Assembly (NCBI RefSeq): GCF_000687145.1
Contig: NZ_JMFG01000002.1
Coordinates: forward strand, 62,001-126,000
Length of the DNA stretch: 64,000 bases
DNA from: Thermoanaerobaculum aquaticum
GTDB taxonomy: Bacteria > Acidobacteriota > Thermoanaerobaculia > Thermoanaerobaculales > Thermoanaerobaculaceae
Direction: 5' to 3'
A model generated the notes under the pieces. That model was not told where the DNA came from. It did no database searches and was given only the letters and a program-made list of their open reading frames with translations. A program made the position numbers and the translations under genes. This document shows, one piece after another, positions 18,590 through 26,552 of the stretch. Positions within the stretch are counted from its first letter, which is position 1. Every line of letters begins with the position of its first letter.

Positions 18590-18956
18590 GCGAAACGCAG
18601 AAACATTGGCGGTTTGGCGCGGTTTACCGGGGCGCTAAGCAGGCGGTGGCGGTGAAAGCGGCGGCGGAGTTGCCAGCCATTTACCTGGAGGCGAGGGTCT
18701 CCCTCTGGAGTTGGGGCGGCGTTAGGGATTGGGCAGGAAATTGGCAAGTCACCTCCTGGGTGCTTTCTTTTCAGCTAGCAATGCCGTTTTTATTGAACAG
18801 TGGCGGTGGTTGCCCGTGCCGCTTCACCGGCTAAGACTTGACTCTGCACACACCGTGCACAAAAGTTCTCACGCGGCAGGACAACCCCCCCGGTTTTAGC
18901 TAGGACCCCTGGTCAAATTGCGGGCAAGCGATTACATTGAGCACTGGGGACTAACC
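18590..18956. other. Intergenic region of 367 bases without a recognisable gene
   Basis: No tRNA, no convincing coding frame and no strong terminator are seen after serS. It contains a short GAGGG-TCT-CCCTC hairpin, an AT-richer patch around 18765-18800, and GCAC-acacc-GTGC symmetry near 18847. A TTGACT (near 18837) could be a -35 for the next gene, but no matching -10 is clear; TACATT about 18 bases before ATG 18957 is a weak -10 candidate. It may be a decayed gene remnant. Confidence 0.5.
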
Positions 18957-20468
18957 ATGAGGCGCTGGTGGGTGGGTGTGGTGGTTGGGCTTGTTGTCCT
19001 TGCCGGGGGATGCGGTTTCTTCCGCGAGGAAAAACCGGTGGTGGTGGCCCAGCAGAGCCAGCCTTCGACCTTTGACCCGCATTTGGCCAACGAAACCGTG
19101 GTTTCCTCCACGTTGAGCAATGTGGTGGAAGGGTTGGTGCGCTTTTCGCCCTACCTCCAGGTGGAGCCAGCCCTGGCTGTACGCTGGGAGCAGGAAAGCC
19201 CCACTGCGGTGCGGTTCTGGCTGCGCCAGGGGGTGGTCTTTCACAATGGGCAGGAGCTCACCGCCCGGGACGTGGTGGCCAGCGTGCTGCGGGCGAGGGA
19301 CCACCCCAGGTCCCAGCTCAAGCACCTGGTGCGGGATGTGGTGGAGGTGAAGGCGGAAGAGCCTCTGTCCGTCGTTATTCGGACCTCGACCCCCGCCCCC
19401 ACGCTGCTCAATAGGCTGGTTTTCGTGGGTGTGGTGCCCGAAGCTCAAGCGCAGGAGCGCGAAATTTTGGTTTCCATTGGGACCGGTCCCTACCGGATCG
19501 TGAAGCGCGAGGGAACGACCCTGGAAATGAGGGCGGTCCCGTGGTGGGGGGGTATGCCCCAGATTAAGAAGGCCCGTTTCCTTTTTGAGGAGAACGACCA
19601 ACACCGAACCAGCCTTTTTCTGGCCAAAAAGGTGGATGTGTGCGCGTGGCTGCGAAAGGAGGATGTGGCAGAGGCGGCACGCCAAAAGGACCTGCGGGTG
19701 GTCCAGCAGCCGCGTTTGTCGGTGCAAATGCTGGCCTTGAGCCCGCGGGCGGCTAGCGGGGAGGCCGCGCGGGCGCTGGCCGATGTGCGGGTGCGGCGCG
19801 CCTTGCTTTTGGCTCTAAACCGCCAGCGTTTGGTGGAGGAGGTCGCCCGGGGGGACGCAGTGGTGGCCAGCCAGCTCGTGCATCCCCTGGTGTTCGGCTA
19901 CGACCCTTCCCTGCCGCCGGTGCCCTACGATCCTGAAAAGGCGCGGGCGCTTCTATCCGAAGCCGGTTTTGCCTCGGGTTTTACCGTGCGGCTGGGCGCT
20001 GGAAGAGGGGCCGAAGACGTGGTTCGCATCGTTCAGGAGGATTGGGAGAAGGTTGGGGTGCGGGTGGAGCTTGAGTTTTTGCCGTTTCCTGAGGTGCTGG
20101 CGCGGGCGCGGGACGGTCGCCTCCCAGTCATTTTCTTTGCCCGCACCTGCACCACCTCGGACGCTTCGGAGTTTCTGGATCCCCAGGCCCACTCCTACGA
20201 TCCCGACCGCGGCTGGGGCCAGGAAAACTACCCGCGCATGGCCGATCCTGAGGTGGACCGCCTCTTGGAAGAGGCCTCCCGCGAGCTGGACGAGGAAAAG
20301 CGCCGGGCGCTCCTCCAGCAAGCCCAGCGCCGGGTCTTGGAACAGGGCTACTACCTGCCCTTGGTGATCCGCTGGTTTTACCTGGGGATGTCGAGCTGGT
20401 TGCAGTTCCAGCCCCGCTATGACCAGTTCCTGTTTTTGCCGGACTTTAAAACGGTAGCCAGCCCCTAA
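18957..20468 (+). CDS. Peptide/oligosaccharide ABC transporter substrate-binding lipoprotein
   Basis: A 503-residue solute-binding protein of the SBP_bac_5 (OppA/DppA) family. The start at ATG 18957 gives a lipoprotein signal with lipobox LAGGC (Cys about residue 19). Family features are FDPHLANETVVSS near the N-terminus, WLRQGVVFHNGQELTARDVV, GTGPYRIV, VRRALLLALNRQRLV and YDPEKARALLSEAGF. No permease or ATPase gene is adjacent, so it is an orphan that must use components encoded elsewhere. It ends convergently with the M48 gene, the two stop codons sharing bases in CTAA. Confidence 0.9.
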   Translation: MRRWWVGVVVGLVVLAGGCGFFREEKPVVVAQQSQPSTFDPHLANETVVSSTLSNVVEGLVRFSPYLQVEPALAVRWEQESPTAVRFWLRQGVVFHNGQELTARDVVASVLRARDHPRSQLKHLVRDVVEVKAEEPLSVVIRTSTPAPTLLNRLVFVGVVPEAQAQEREILVSIGTGPYRIVKREGTTLEMRAVPWWGGMPQIKKARFLFEENDQHRTSLFLAKKVDVCAWLRKEDVAEAARQKDLRVVQQPRLSVQMLALSPRAASGEAARALADVRVRRALLLALNRQRLVEEVARGDAVVASQLVHPLVFGYDPSLPPVPYDPEKARALLSEAGFASGFTVRLGAGRGAEDVVRIVQEDWEKVGVRVELEFLPFPEVLARARDGRLPVIFFARTCTTSDASEFLDPQAHSYDPDRGWGQENYPRMADPEVDRLLEEASRELDEEKRRALLQQAQRRVLEQGYYLPLVIRWFYLGMSSWLQFQPRYDQFLFLPDFKTVASP

Positions 20469-21664
20469 GGGCTTACCGCCACAACCTTGTGCACCGTTCC
20501 GCAGTGCGGGCAGGGGAGCTCCTGTCCCCGGTAGGCAGGGGGAACCTTAAGGGTGGTGCCGCAACTGCAAGGGATAAAGGCAAAACCGGAAAGCCGCCAG
20601 AGCACGTCGGTGGCTTGCCGAAGCCGGTCCAAGGCGGTTCGCGGGTCGGCGCTGGCCGGGCGCACCGGTGTGGCGGGCAAACGCAGGGCCGCCGCGGGCA
20701 CCACGCCCACGGGTCTTCCTGTCACCTTGCGGAAGGCCTCATCGTAGCCCGCGAAGGAAACCGTGCCGCCCAAGGACCTCAAGATACGGATGCGCTCCTC
20801 GGTGGGGGGGTGGGTGCTGAAAAGCCCGGTAATGGCCGAGGCAGCTTTGGTGAGGGGGTTGACGATGAACATGGGGGCGGTGGCGGCGTTGGCACTGGTG
20901 AGGGGGCTCCAGGACTGCTCGATCTTTTCCAAGGCGGAAGCAAGGCCTTCGGGGTAGCGGGTGGCCAGGGCAGCACCGGCATCGGCCAGGTACTCCCGGC
21001 GGCGGGAAAGGGCCAGGTACATGAGGCGGGCCACCAGTGGGGCCAAAAGGATCAGGACGATGGCCAAAAGGTAGAGAGGAGCTGCCCCCCGGCTGCTGCT
21101 GGAGGTCCGGCGGCGGGTGCCGCCGCCGTAAAACAGCACCCGCCGGGCAAAGTCCGCCAAGATCACCACGGTTCCCACCATCACCGCCATGACCGTGAGG
21201 TACACCACGTCCCGGTGCTTGATGTGGGAGATTTCGTGGGCAATCACCCCCTGCAGCTCGTCCCGGGTGAGGCGCTCCAAAAGCCCGGCGGTGACCACCA
21301 CCGCAGCGCGATCGGGCCGAGTGCCGGTGGCAAAGGCGTTGGGGGCTGCCTCGTCCAGGATGTAAACCTCGGGCGGCTTGGAAAGCCCAGAAGCCACGCT
21401 CATTTCTTCCACCACGTTAAAGAGCACCGGGTGATCTTCTTTGTTCACCTTACGGGCGCGGGAGATGCTCAAAATGACCTTGTCCCCGGCGCGAAAGGCC
21501 AGCTCCGCCATGACCACCCAAAGCCCCCCCGCCACCAGGATGCCGGGGACCGGAGCGGCGGCCAGCGCCTCCCCCACCGCCCAACCGGTGGCCACCAGCA
21601 CCAGCGCCATGCTCGCCAGCAAGAGGTGAGACCGGCGCTTGTTGGCGCTAACGAGCTCCCACAC
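20465..21664 (-). CDS. Membrane M48-family metalloprotease (HtpX-like) with C-terminal zinc ribbon
   Basis: A 399-residue inner-membrane protease. Two N-terminal helices precede the zinc motif VIAHEISHIKHRD; the third ligand is the Glu of RRREYLADAGAA. Two more helices lie between them. After STHPPTEERIRIL, typical of HtpX-like enzymes, comes a basic linker and then a small C-terminal zinc ribbon, CSCGTTLKVPPAYRG ... CPHCG, which classic HtpX lacks. It starts with GTG 21664, 10 bases after the lemA stop, forming the common LemA-M48 pair in membrane protein quality control. Confidence 0.9.
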   Translation of the reverse strand: MWELVSANKRRSHLLLASMALVLVATGWAVGEALAAAPVPGILVAGGLWVVMAELAFRAGDKVILSISRARKVNKEDHPVLFNVVEEMSVASGLSKPPEVYILDEAAPNAFATGTRPDRAAVVVTAGLLERLTRDELQGVIAHEISHIKHRDVVYLTVMAVMVGTVVILADFARRVLFYGGGTRRRTSSSSRGAAPLYLLAIVLILLAPLVARLMYLALSRRREYLADAGAALATRYPEGLASALEKIEQSWSPLTSANAATAPMFIVNPLTKAASAITGLFSTHPPTEERIRILRSLGGTVSFAGYDEAFRKVTGRPVGVVPAAALRLPATPVRPASADPRTALDRLRQATDVLWRLSGFAFIPCSCGTTLKVPPAYRGQELPCPHCGTVHKVVAVSP

Positions 21665-21674
21665 GGCCTGCTAC

Positions 21675-22229
21675 CTAAAACCTGACCTCGGGGCGCTGAC
21701 GCTCCTGGGGGGTCTCCAGCTCAAAGTAAACTTCGGGCTTGAAGCCAAACTGGTTGGCGATGATGTTGGACGGGAACATTTGGATGAGGTTATTGAGGCG
21801 CAGCACCGAGTCGTTGTAGTACTGTCGGGCAAAGGCGATCTTGTTTTCCGTGGAGGTCAGCTCTTCCTGCAAGGCCAAGAAGTTCTGATTGGCCTTCAGC
21901 TCAGGGTAGTTTTCCGCCACCGCAAAGAGCGAGCGCAGGGTTTGCGAGAGCACGTTTTCCGCTTGCGCGCGGGCGGCCACATCACCGGAAATCGAAATGG
22001 CCTGCTGCCGAGCCTTGGTCACCGCCTCCAGGGTTTCCCTTTCATGGTGCATGTACCCCTTGACGGTTTCCACCAGGTTGGGGATCAAATCCCACCTTCT
22101 CTTGAGCTGCACATCAATTTGGCTCCAGGCGTTGCGCACCTCGTTGCGGGCCCGCACCAACCGGTTGTAAAGGCCCACCACCCACAAAACCACCACCACC
22201 AAAAGCGCAATGAAAATCCAAAAGGCCAC
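21675..22229 (-). CDS. lemA: LemA family protein
   Basis: A 184-residue protein with one N-terminal membrane helix (ALLVVVVLWVVGLYNRLV) and a long helical bundle. It carries the family signature RNEVRNAWSQIDVQLKRR followed by DLIPNLVETVKGY, and ENYPELKANQNF later. The start is GTG 22229 with a strong AAAGGAGGTG ribosome site. It lies upstream of and next to the M48 protease gene, a widespread arrangement. Its molecular role is still unclear in the family. Confidence 0.95.
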   Translation of the reverse strand: MAFWIFIALLVVVVLWVVGLYNRLVRARNEVRNAWSQIDVQLKRRWDLIPNLVETVKGYMHHERETLEAVTKARQQAISISGDVAARAQAENVLSQTLRSLFAVAENYPELKANQNFLALQEELTSTENKIAFARQYYNDSVLRLNNLIQMFPSNIIANQFGFKPEVYFELETPQERQRPEVRF

Positions 22230-22246
22230 CGTCCACCTCCTTTGGG

Positions 22247-22618
22247 CTACGACTTGCGCCGCAGCTTCTCCCCTAAAAACGAGATGACATCACCCGAGGT
22301 TCCCCCGTCCCGCTCCGCCAGGGTGGCCAGCTCGCCGGCATCAAACCACCAGCCGTGCCCTTGCGAGCAGGCATCCACCGAAAGCGCCGGCGATCCGGGA
22401 ACGGAAACCACGTCCATGGGCTTATCGCAGCGGGGGCAGGGACGCCTGCCGGCGCTTCTTTCCCCTGCCAGTGGGGGGAAGCTGACCCCGAGCGTGGCCT
22501 CCACGGCTTCCAGCTCCCCGGAGTCAAACCACAAGCCACGGCAAAAAGGGCACCAGTCCAGCTCCACCCCTTCCCGCTCCACCACCACCAGCTCACTGCG
22601 GCAGGCAGGGCAGTGCAC
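22247..22618 (-). CDS. TFIIB-type zinc ribbon protein
   Basis: A 123-residue cytoplasmic protein with two zf-TFIIB-like units: CPACRSEL ... WCPFCRGLWFDSGELE and CPRCDKPMDVV ... CSQGHGWWFDAGELATL. The CxGLWFDxGEL pattern is diagnostic. Such proteins are often neighbours of LemA and M48 genes, as here. The function is unknown; a metal-binding adaptor is likely. It sits 17 bases upstream of lemA in the same operon. Confidence 0.88.
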   Translation of the reverse strand: MHCPACRSELVVVEREGVELDWCPFCRGLWFDSGELEAVEATLGVSFPPLAGERSAGRRPCPRCDKPMDVVSVPGSPALSVDACSQGHGWWFDAGELATLAERDGGTSGDVISFLGEKLRRKS

Positions 22619-22630
22619 CGTGCGAGGACC

Positions 22631-23059
22631 TCAGGACTCGCGGTACAGCCAGGCGGCCACAAAGGTGGCCACGATGGCGCCCACCCACAGGTCCAAAAGC
22701 CAGCCCAGGGGCACCGCTCTGGCCACCGGTGCCCAGGTGGCCGCCGAAAAGTTGGAGGGGAAAGCGATGGCAAACCCCCCGAGGATGCCCACCGCCAGCG
22801 CGGTTTTTGGTCCCGGGGCGAAGACCTCCCGCATTCCCGTGTAAAACCACGCGAGCACGAAGGTAACCAGGAAGAGCGTTAAAAACCACACGGGCAAAAA
22901 GAACGGGTAGCGCGGCTCCGAAAGCAACGCCCCGGCGCTTTGCGCTTGCCGGTACGCATCGGCCAGGAAAACGCTGTTCACAATCCACGACCAAAGGGCC
23001 CACACCACACCACCCGCCAAGCTTCCCAAAAGCAGCCTTTTCTGGTTGATTTTTTTCAT
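22631..23059 (-). CDS. Small membrane protein of unknown function
   Basis: A 142-residue protein with four predicted helices. The start ATG 23059 (MKKINQKRLLLGSLAGGVVW) follows GGGAGGAG; longer in-frame readings run antisense through the SDR gene. Gly-rich helix starts and APGPKTALAVGILGG recall small bacterial membrane proteins of DUF type, but I name none. It leads the TFIIB-ribbon/LemA/M48 operon, with the next gene 12 bases downstream, so it may belong to the same quality-control unit. Confidence 0.75.
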   Translation of the reverse strand: MKKINQKRLLLGSLAGGVVWALWSWIVNSVFLADAYRQAQSAGALLSEPRYPFFLPVWFLTLFLVTFVLAWFYTGMREVFAPGPKTALAVGILGGFAIAFPSNFSAATWAPVARAVPLGWLLDLWVGAIVATFVAAWLYRES

Positions 23060-23111
23060 GGCTCCTCCCGAGCAACGTTCTTGCGCTAACTTTACCACGG
23101 CGGAGGTGGGT

Positions 23112-23888
23112 ATGGACCTCAAGTTGGCCGGTTCCGTGGCGTTGGTCACCGGGGGATCCCGGGGCATAGGCCTGGGCATCGCCCGCGCTTTGGCCGCCGA
23201 GGGTTGCCATATGGTGCTGGCGGCGCGGGGGCAGGAGGCCCTGCAAAAGGCAAGGGAAGAGCTCGCCGCCTTCGGGGTGGAGGTTTTGACCGTGGCCTGC
23301 GACCTTACCGCCCAGCAAGCACCCCAGGAGCTTGCAGAAGCGGCGCTTTCCCGCTTTGGGCGGCTGGACATCCTGGTGAACAACGTGGGGGGCAACAGGC
23401 GCAAGAGCTTCATCGAAACCACCGACGAGGACTGGGACTTCCTGCTGAACCTCAACCTCCTGGCCCACGTGCGCCTGACCCGGGCGCTTTTGCCCGCCAT
23501 GCGGCAGCAAAAGCGAGGGGTGGTGATCTTTGTGAGCTCGATCTTTGGCCGGGAAGCGGGAGGGCGTGAGCTTTCCCTTTACAACACCACCAAATCCGCG
23601 CTCATCTCGCTGGCCAAGATCCTGTCCTTGGAGGAAGCACCCTACGGCATCCGGGTGCTCTCCGTGGCCCCGGGGTCCATCCGCTTTCCCGGCGGCAGCT
23701 GGGACCGCCGGGCGCAAGAAGACCCGGAAGGTATTGCCCGGTTTGTGGAGCAAAACCTGCCGTACGGGCGGTTTGGCACGGTGGAGGAGGTGGCGGACGT
23801 GGTGGCGTTTTTGGCTTCCCCCCGGGCCTCGCTGATCACCGGGGCGTGCATCACCGTGGACGGTGGCCAATCCCGCTCCTTGATTTAA
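23112..23888 (+). CDS. Short-chain dehydrogenase/reductase
   Basis: A 258-residue Rossmann oxidoreductase of the classical SDR group. It has the cofactor motif TGGSRGIGLGIA, LVNNVGG, the catalytic Ser in VSSIFG, and the catalytic Tyr/Lys pair in YNTTK. APGSIRFPGG and the terminal GACITVDGGQSRS are 3-oxoacyl-ACP-reductase-like. The Arg after the glycine motif (AARG) suggests NADP preference. The start ATG 23112 follows GGAGGTGGGT. It is divergent from the membrane-protein operon and convergent with the YjbQ-like gene, sharing TTAA in their stops. Substrate is unknown. Confidence 0.93.
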   Translation: MDLKLAGSVALVTGGSRGIGLGIARALAAEGCHMVLAARGQEALQKAREELAAFGVEVLTVACDLTAQQAPQELAEAALSRFGRLDILVNNVGGNRRKSFIETTDEDWDFLLNLNLLAHVRLTRALLPAMRQQKRGVVIFVSSIFGREAGGRELSLYNTTKSALISLAKILSLEEAPYGIRVLSVAPGSIRFPGGSWDRRAQEDPEGIARFVEQNLPYGRFGTVEEVADVVAFLASPRASLITGACITVDGGQSRSLI

Positions 23889-24949
23889 GAAAACCGGGTG
23901 AGGGTTACAACCAGCGTGCGGGAGGTCACGTCCCCCTGGTGCCACTGCACCAGGATCGGGCTCTGGTAGCGCCCCTGCACGATGGTGGCCGGGGGTTCCG
24001 CCACTCCCGGAGCCACCAGGAAGCTAACCTGCTTGCGAAGTCGCAAAAACCGCGAGGCGGCACCGCCAGTGGCCCGCACGATCAGCCGCTCCAGGGCCGA
24101 TTGGGAAATGCGCAGGGCCTCCATCAGCTCGTTGAACATGTGGATGAGGTCGTAAGCCGCGTAAGACCGGGTTTTTTCCGGAACCGCCCGGGGATCGGCC
24201 AAGATGTGCTTGCCTTTTTCCACCATGAAGCGGAAGGGGTCCTTCAGCACCTCCCGCAGGTCGTGCTTCATGAGCAGGGTTTCGTACTCGTTCACGGTCA
24301 GGCCGGCGTGGCGCTCCTCGGGGGCTAAAGCCACGTCCAGCCGCCCGGTTTCGATGCGGTGCTGGGCGATGAGGTCCTCCACGTAGCGGAAAAAGCCCAC
24401 CTTGGGGTCCTTGAGGTTGATGGAATCCACGGCGTGGTGGGAGACCGGGATGCTCACCCGCTCGCGGACCACCACGTCCTCGCGGTTGTAGCCCACCACC
24501 GTGGTTTTGCGCAGCCGGGCGCCGCTGCGGTGCACCCCGTCCAGGTCAATGAAGAAAACCGGGTTGCGGCTGGGGTTGAGGTACGTCACGCAGTTTTTAA
24601 GGCCGGAGCCAATAAAAGCCAGGTGGGAATCGGCGTTGGCCGGCTCTTTTTCGCGCTCCTCTTCGCTCAGCTCTTCCCGCAGCTCCATGCGATCGTGGAG
24701 GTAGGGGGCTTCGGGGGGAAAGAGGCGCTGGAAGCTGCGCACGAAGCGCGCCACCGCTTCCGGCTGGTAAGCCATGCGGGCGCACAGGCTCTGCTCCAGA
24801 TAACCGGCGGTGGTGTGGTAGGAGCAGTAAAGGGCGCGGGGGTAGGAAGGCACAGAGCTTCCCTGCTCGGCAAGGAGCCGGTTGACGTCAATGATGTCCA
24901 AGCGGGCCCGGGGCCTAAGCTCCAGGGTTGCGGCTGCCGGTAGGGCCAT
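23885..24949 (-). CDS. Extended YjbQ/UPF0047-like protein
   Basis: A 354-residue protein. The central signature is that of YjbQ (UPF0047): YCSYHTTAGYLEQSL near residue 45, then SHLAFIGSGLKNCVTYLNP and FFIDLDGVHRSGARLRKTTVV, which parallel the HTT, substrate-His and GPR segments. YjbQ proteins are usually ~130-140 residues. Here there is a ~45-residue insert between the two motifs and a C-terminal extension of ~180 residues (with YETLLMKHDLREVLKDPF and a helical region) of unknown role. A strong GAGGGGG ribosome site and TAAACT upstream suggest its own promoter. The function is not established. Confidence 0.65.
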   Translation of the reverse strand: MALPAAATLELRPRARLDIIDVNRLLAEQGSSVPSYPRALYCSYHTTAGYLEQSLCARMAYQPEAVARFVRSFQRLFPPEAPYLHDRMELREELSEEEREKEPANADSHLAFIGSGLKNCVTYLNPSRNPVFFIDLDGVHRSGARLRKTTVVGYNREDVVVRERVSIPVSHHAVDSINLKDPKVGFFRYVEDLIAQHRIETGRLDVALAPEERHAGLTVNEYETLLMKHDLREVLKDPFRFMVEKGKHILADPRAVPEKTRSYAAYDLIHMFNELMEALRISQSALERLIVRATGGAASRFLRLRKQVSFLVAPGVAEPPATIVQGRYQSPILVQWHQGDVTSRTLVVTLTRFS

Positions 24950-24977
24950 TTCCCCCTCGCAAGCGCAAGTTTAGGTT

Positions 24978-25724
24978 CTAGAAAGCGTTGGGGCAAGGGT
25001 TTTGGGGCGAAAGGAGCTGGCGAAATTCTTGGGCGTTGTCCAGGGCGTAGCCTCCCACGTCGTTGTTGAAGAAGGCGTACACCTCGGCTTGCCCAACCAG
25101 CACGCTTCGCACCCACTGGGCGTAGTCGGAAAGCTGCTCACGGGTGTACCTGGAAGCGTAAAGCGCCCCGGGGCCGTGGAAGCGCAGGTACAAGGGCCAG
25201 GCGGTCACCACCCTGGCGGTGGGGTACCTGCCGCCGGAGTCGGCTACCACCAGCGGCAAGCGCTTCCGGGTGAAGAACTCCAGGGCTTCAGGGGTAAAAA
25301 AGCTCTTGTGGCGTGCTTCCCAGGCCAGGGGTGGCAATCCGCGAGGCAGAGTGGCCACAAAGTCCTCAAGCAGGGCGGGGTCGAAGCGGAGGCTGGGGGG
25401 AAGCTGGGCTAGAAGCAGCGCCGGTTGCAGCTCGCCTACCAGCTCCACGACCCTGGCAAGCTCGGTTTGCGTGTCCCGCAGCCGCTTTTTGTGGGTGATG
25501 CTTTGATGGAGCTTGACCGCAAACCGGAACTCGGAGCCTACCTTTTGCCGCCAGGAACGCAGGGTGCTGGGGCGGGGCCAGCGGTAAAAGGTGACGTTGA
25601 GCTCCACCGCCGGAAAGTGCTGGGCGTAAAAGGCAAGAAAGTCCCGGGAGGCAAGCTCCTGCGGGTAGAAGCGCCCGCGCCAGGAGGGGTAGGAAAAACC
25701 GCTACAGCCCACAAAAAACGGCAT
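24978..25724 (-). CDS. DUF72 (YecE-type) family protein
   Basis: A 248-residue TIM-barrel-like protein. Family hallmarks are VGCSGFSYPSWRGRFYP at the N-terminus, VELNVTFYRWP, FRFAVKLHQSITHKKRL, WEARHKSFFTPE, YLRFHGPGALYASRYT and the end EVYAFFNNDVGGYALDNA. The biochemical function of DUF72 is not known. It lies 3 bases after dapF and is presumably cotranscribed with it. Confidence 0.92.
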   Translation of the reverse strand: MPFFVGCSGFSYPSWRGRFYPQELASRDFLAFYAQHFPAVELNVTFYRWPRPSTLRSWRQKVGSEFRFAVKLHQSITHKKRLRDTQTELARVVELVGELQPALLLAQLPPSLRFDPALLEDFVATLPRGLPPLAWEARHKSFFTPEALEFFTRKRLPLVVADSGGRYPTARVVTAWPLYLRFHGPGALYASRYTREQLSDYAQWVRSVLVGQAEVYAFFNNDVGGYALDNAQEFRQLLSPQNPCPNAF

Positions 25725-25727
25725 GCT

Positions 25728-26552
25728 TTAGCTCTGCTCTTCCGTCTCCAAAAGCTCCGGAGCCACCTCCCCTTCCGCCACCGGCTCTGCCGGTCCGGAA
25801 AGGCGCAGGGGGCCCCAGGGGTCGCGAGCCAGCGGCTCCACCTCCAGGACCCGCCCGGAAGCGGTGCGCACCGCCACCGGTGGGGAAAGCCAGCCCTCAG
25901 CCAACGCCACGCAGGCTGCCGCCACCGCCCCTGAGCCGCAGGCCAGGGTTTCCGCCTCCACGCCCCGCTCAAAGGAGCGCAGCGCTAGCTCCCGCCCAAC
26001 AACCTGCGCAAAGTGGACGTTGGCACCTTCCGGGCCCAAAAGCGGGTGGGCACGTAAGGCCGGGGCTTCTTCCAGCGGGCAAGACCAAAAGTCCTGCCAG
26101 CTCACCGGCACCACCAGGTGGGGAACACCCACCTGCAGGAAAAAGCCCCGCAAGGTCTTTTGGCCCACAGGAAGCTCCAACCAACCCACCACCGGCTGCG
26201 GTGCCGGCAGCTGGAGGGTGACGCGGTTTTGCCCAACTTCAGCGGGGATGGGGGCAAAGTCGGTGTGGAGCACCATGGCCGCCAAACCCAAGCGGCGGAA
26301 GGCAAACGCCGCGGCGCAGCGGCTGCCGTTGGCGCAAAAGGCCGCTCGGGAGCCGTCGCGGTTGAAATAGAGGAGGCGAACGGTGGCCTGGCCTTCGGGG
26401 ACCAAGAGCAGCACCCCGTCGGCGCCGATGCCCATCTGCCGGTGGCAGAGCCTGGGGGCCCAGCGTGGCAGGTTTTTCTCAAGCTCCGGGCCGTCTTCCG
26501 GCAGGAACAGCAGGAAGTCGTTGCCGGCCCCGTGCCACTTGGCAAACCTCAT
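25728..26552 (-). CDS. dapF: Diaminopimelate epimerase
   Basis: Converts LL- to meso-diaminopimelate for lysine and peptidoglycan synthesis. It has KWHGAGNDFLLF at the start and the two catalytic cysteines in FCANGSRCAA (usual CGNGxR has Gly where this has Ala) and LACGSGAVAAAC. At 274 residues it is of normal length, with a slightly Glu-rich tail. ATG 26552 overlaps the stop of the lipoprotein gene (ATGA). The mpl gene at the window end also handles meso-DAP-containing peptides, but is unlinked. Confidence 0.93.
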   Translation of the reverse strand: MRFAKWHGAGNDFLLFLPEDGPELEKNLPRWAPRLCHRQMGIGADGVLLLVPEGQATVRLLYFNRDGSRAAFCANGSRCAAAFAFRRLGLAAMVLHTDFAPIPAEVGQNRVTLQLPAPQPVVGWLELPVGQKTLRGFFLQVGVPHLVVPVSWQDFWSCPLEEAPALRAHPLLGPEGANVHFAQVVGRELALRSFERGVEAETLACGSGAVAAACVALAEGWLSPPVAVRTASGRVLEVEPLARDPWGPLRLSGPAEPVAEGEVAPELLETEEQS

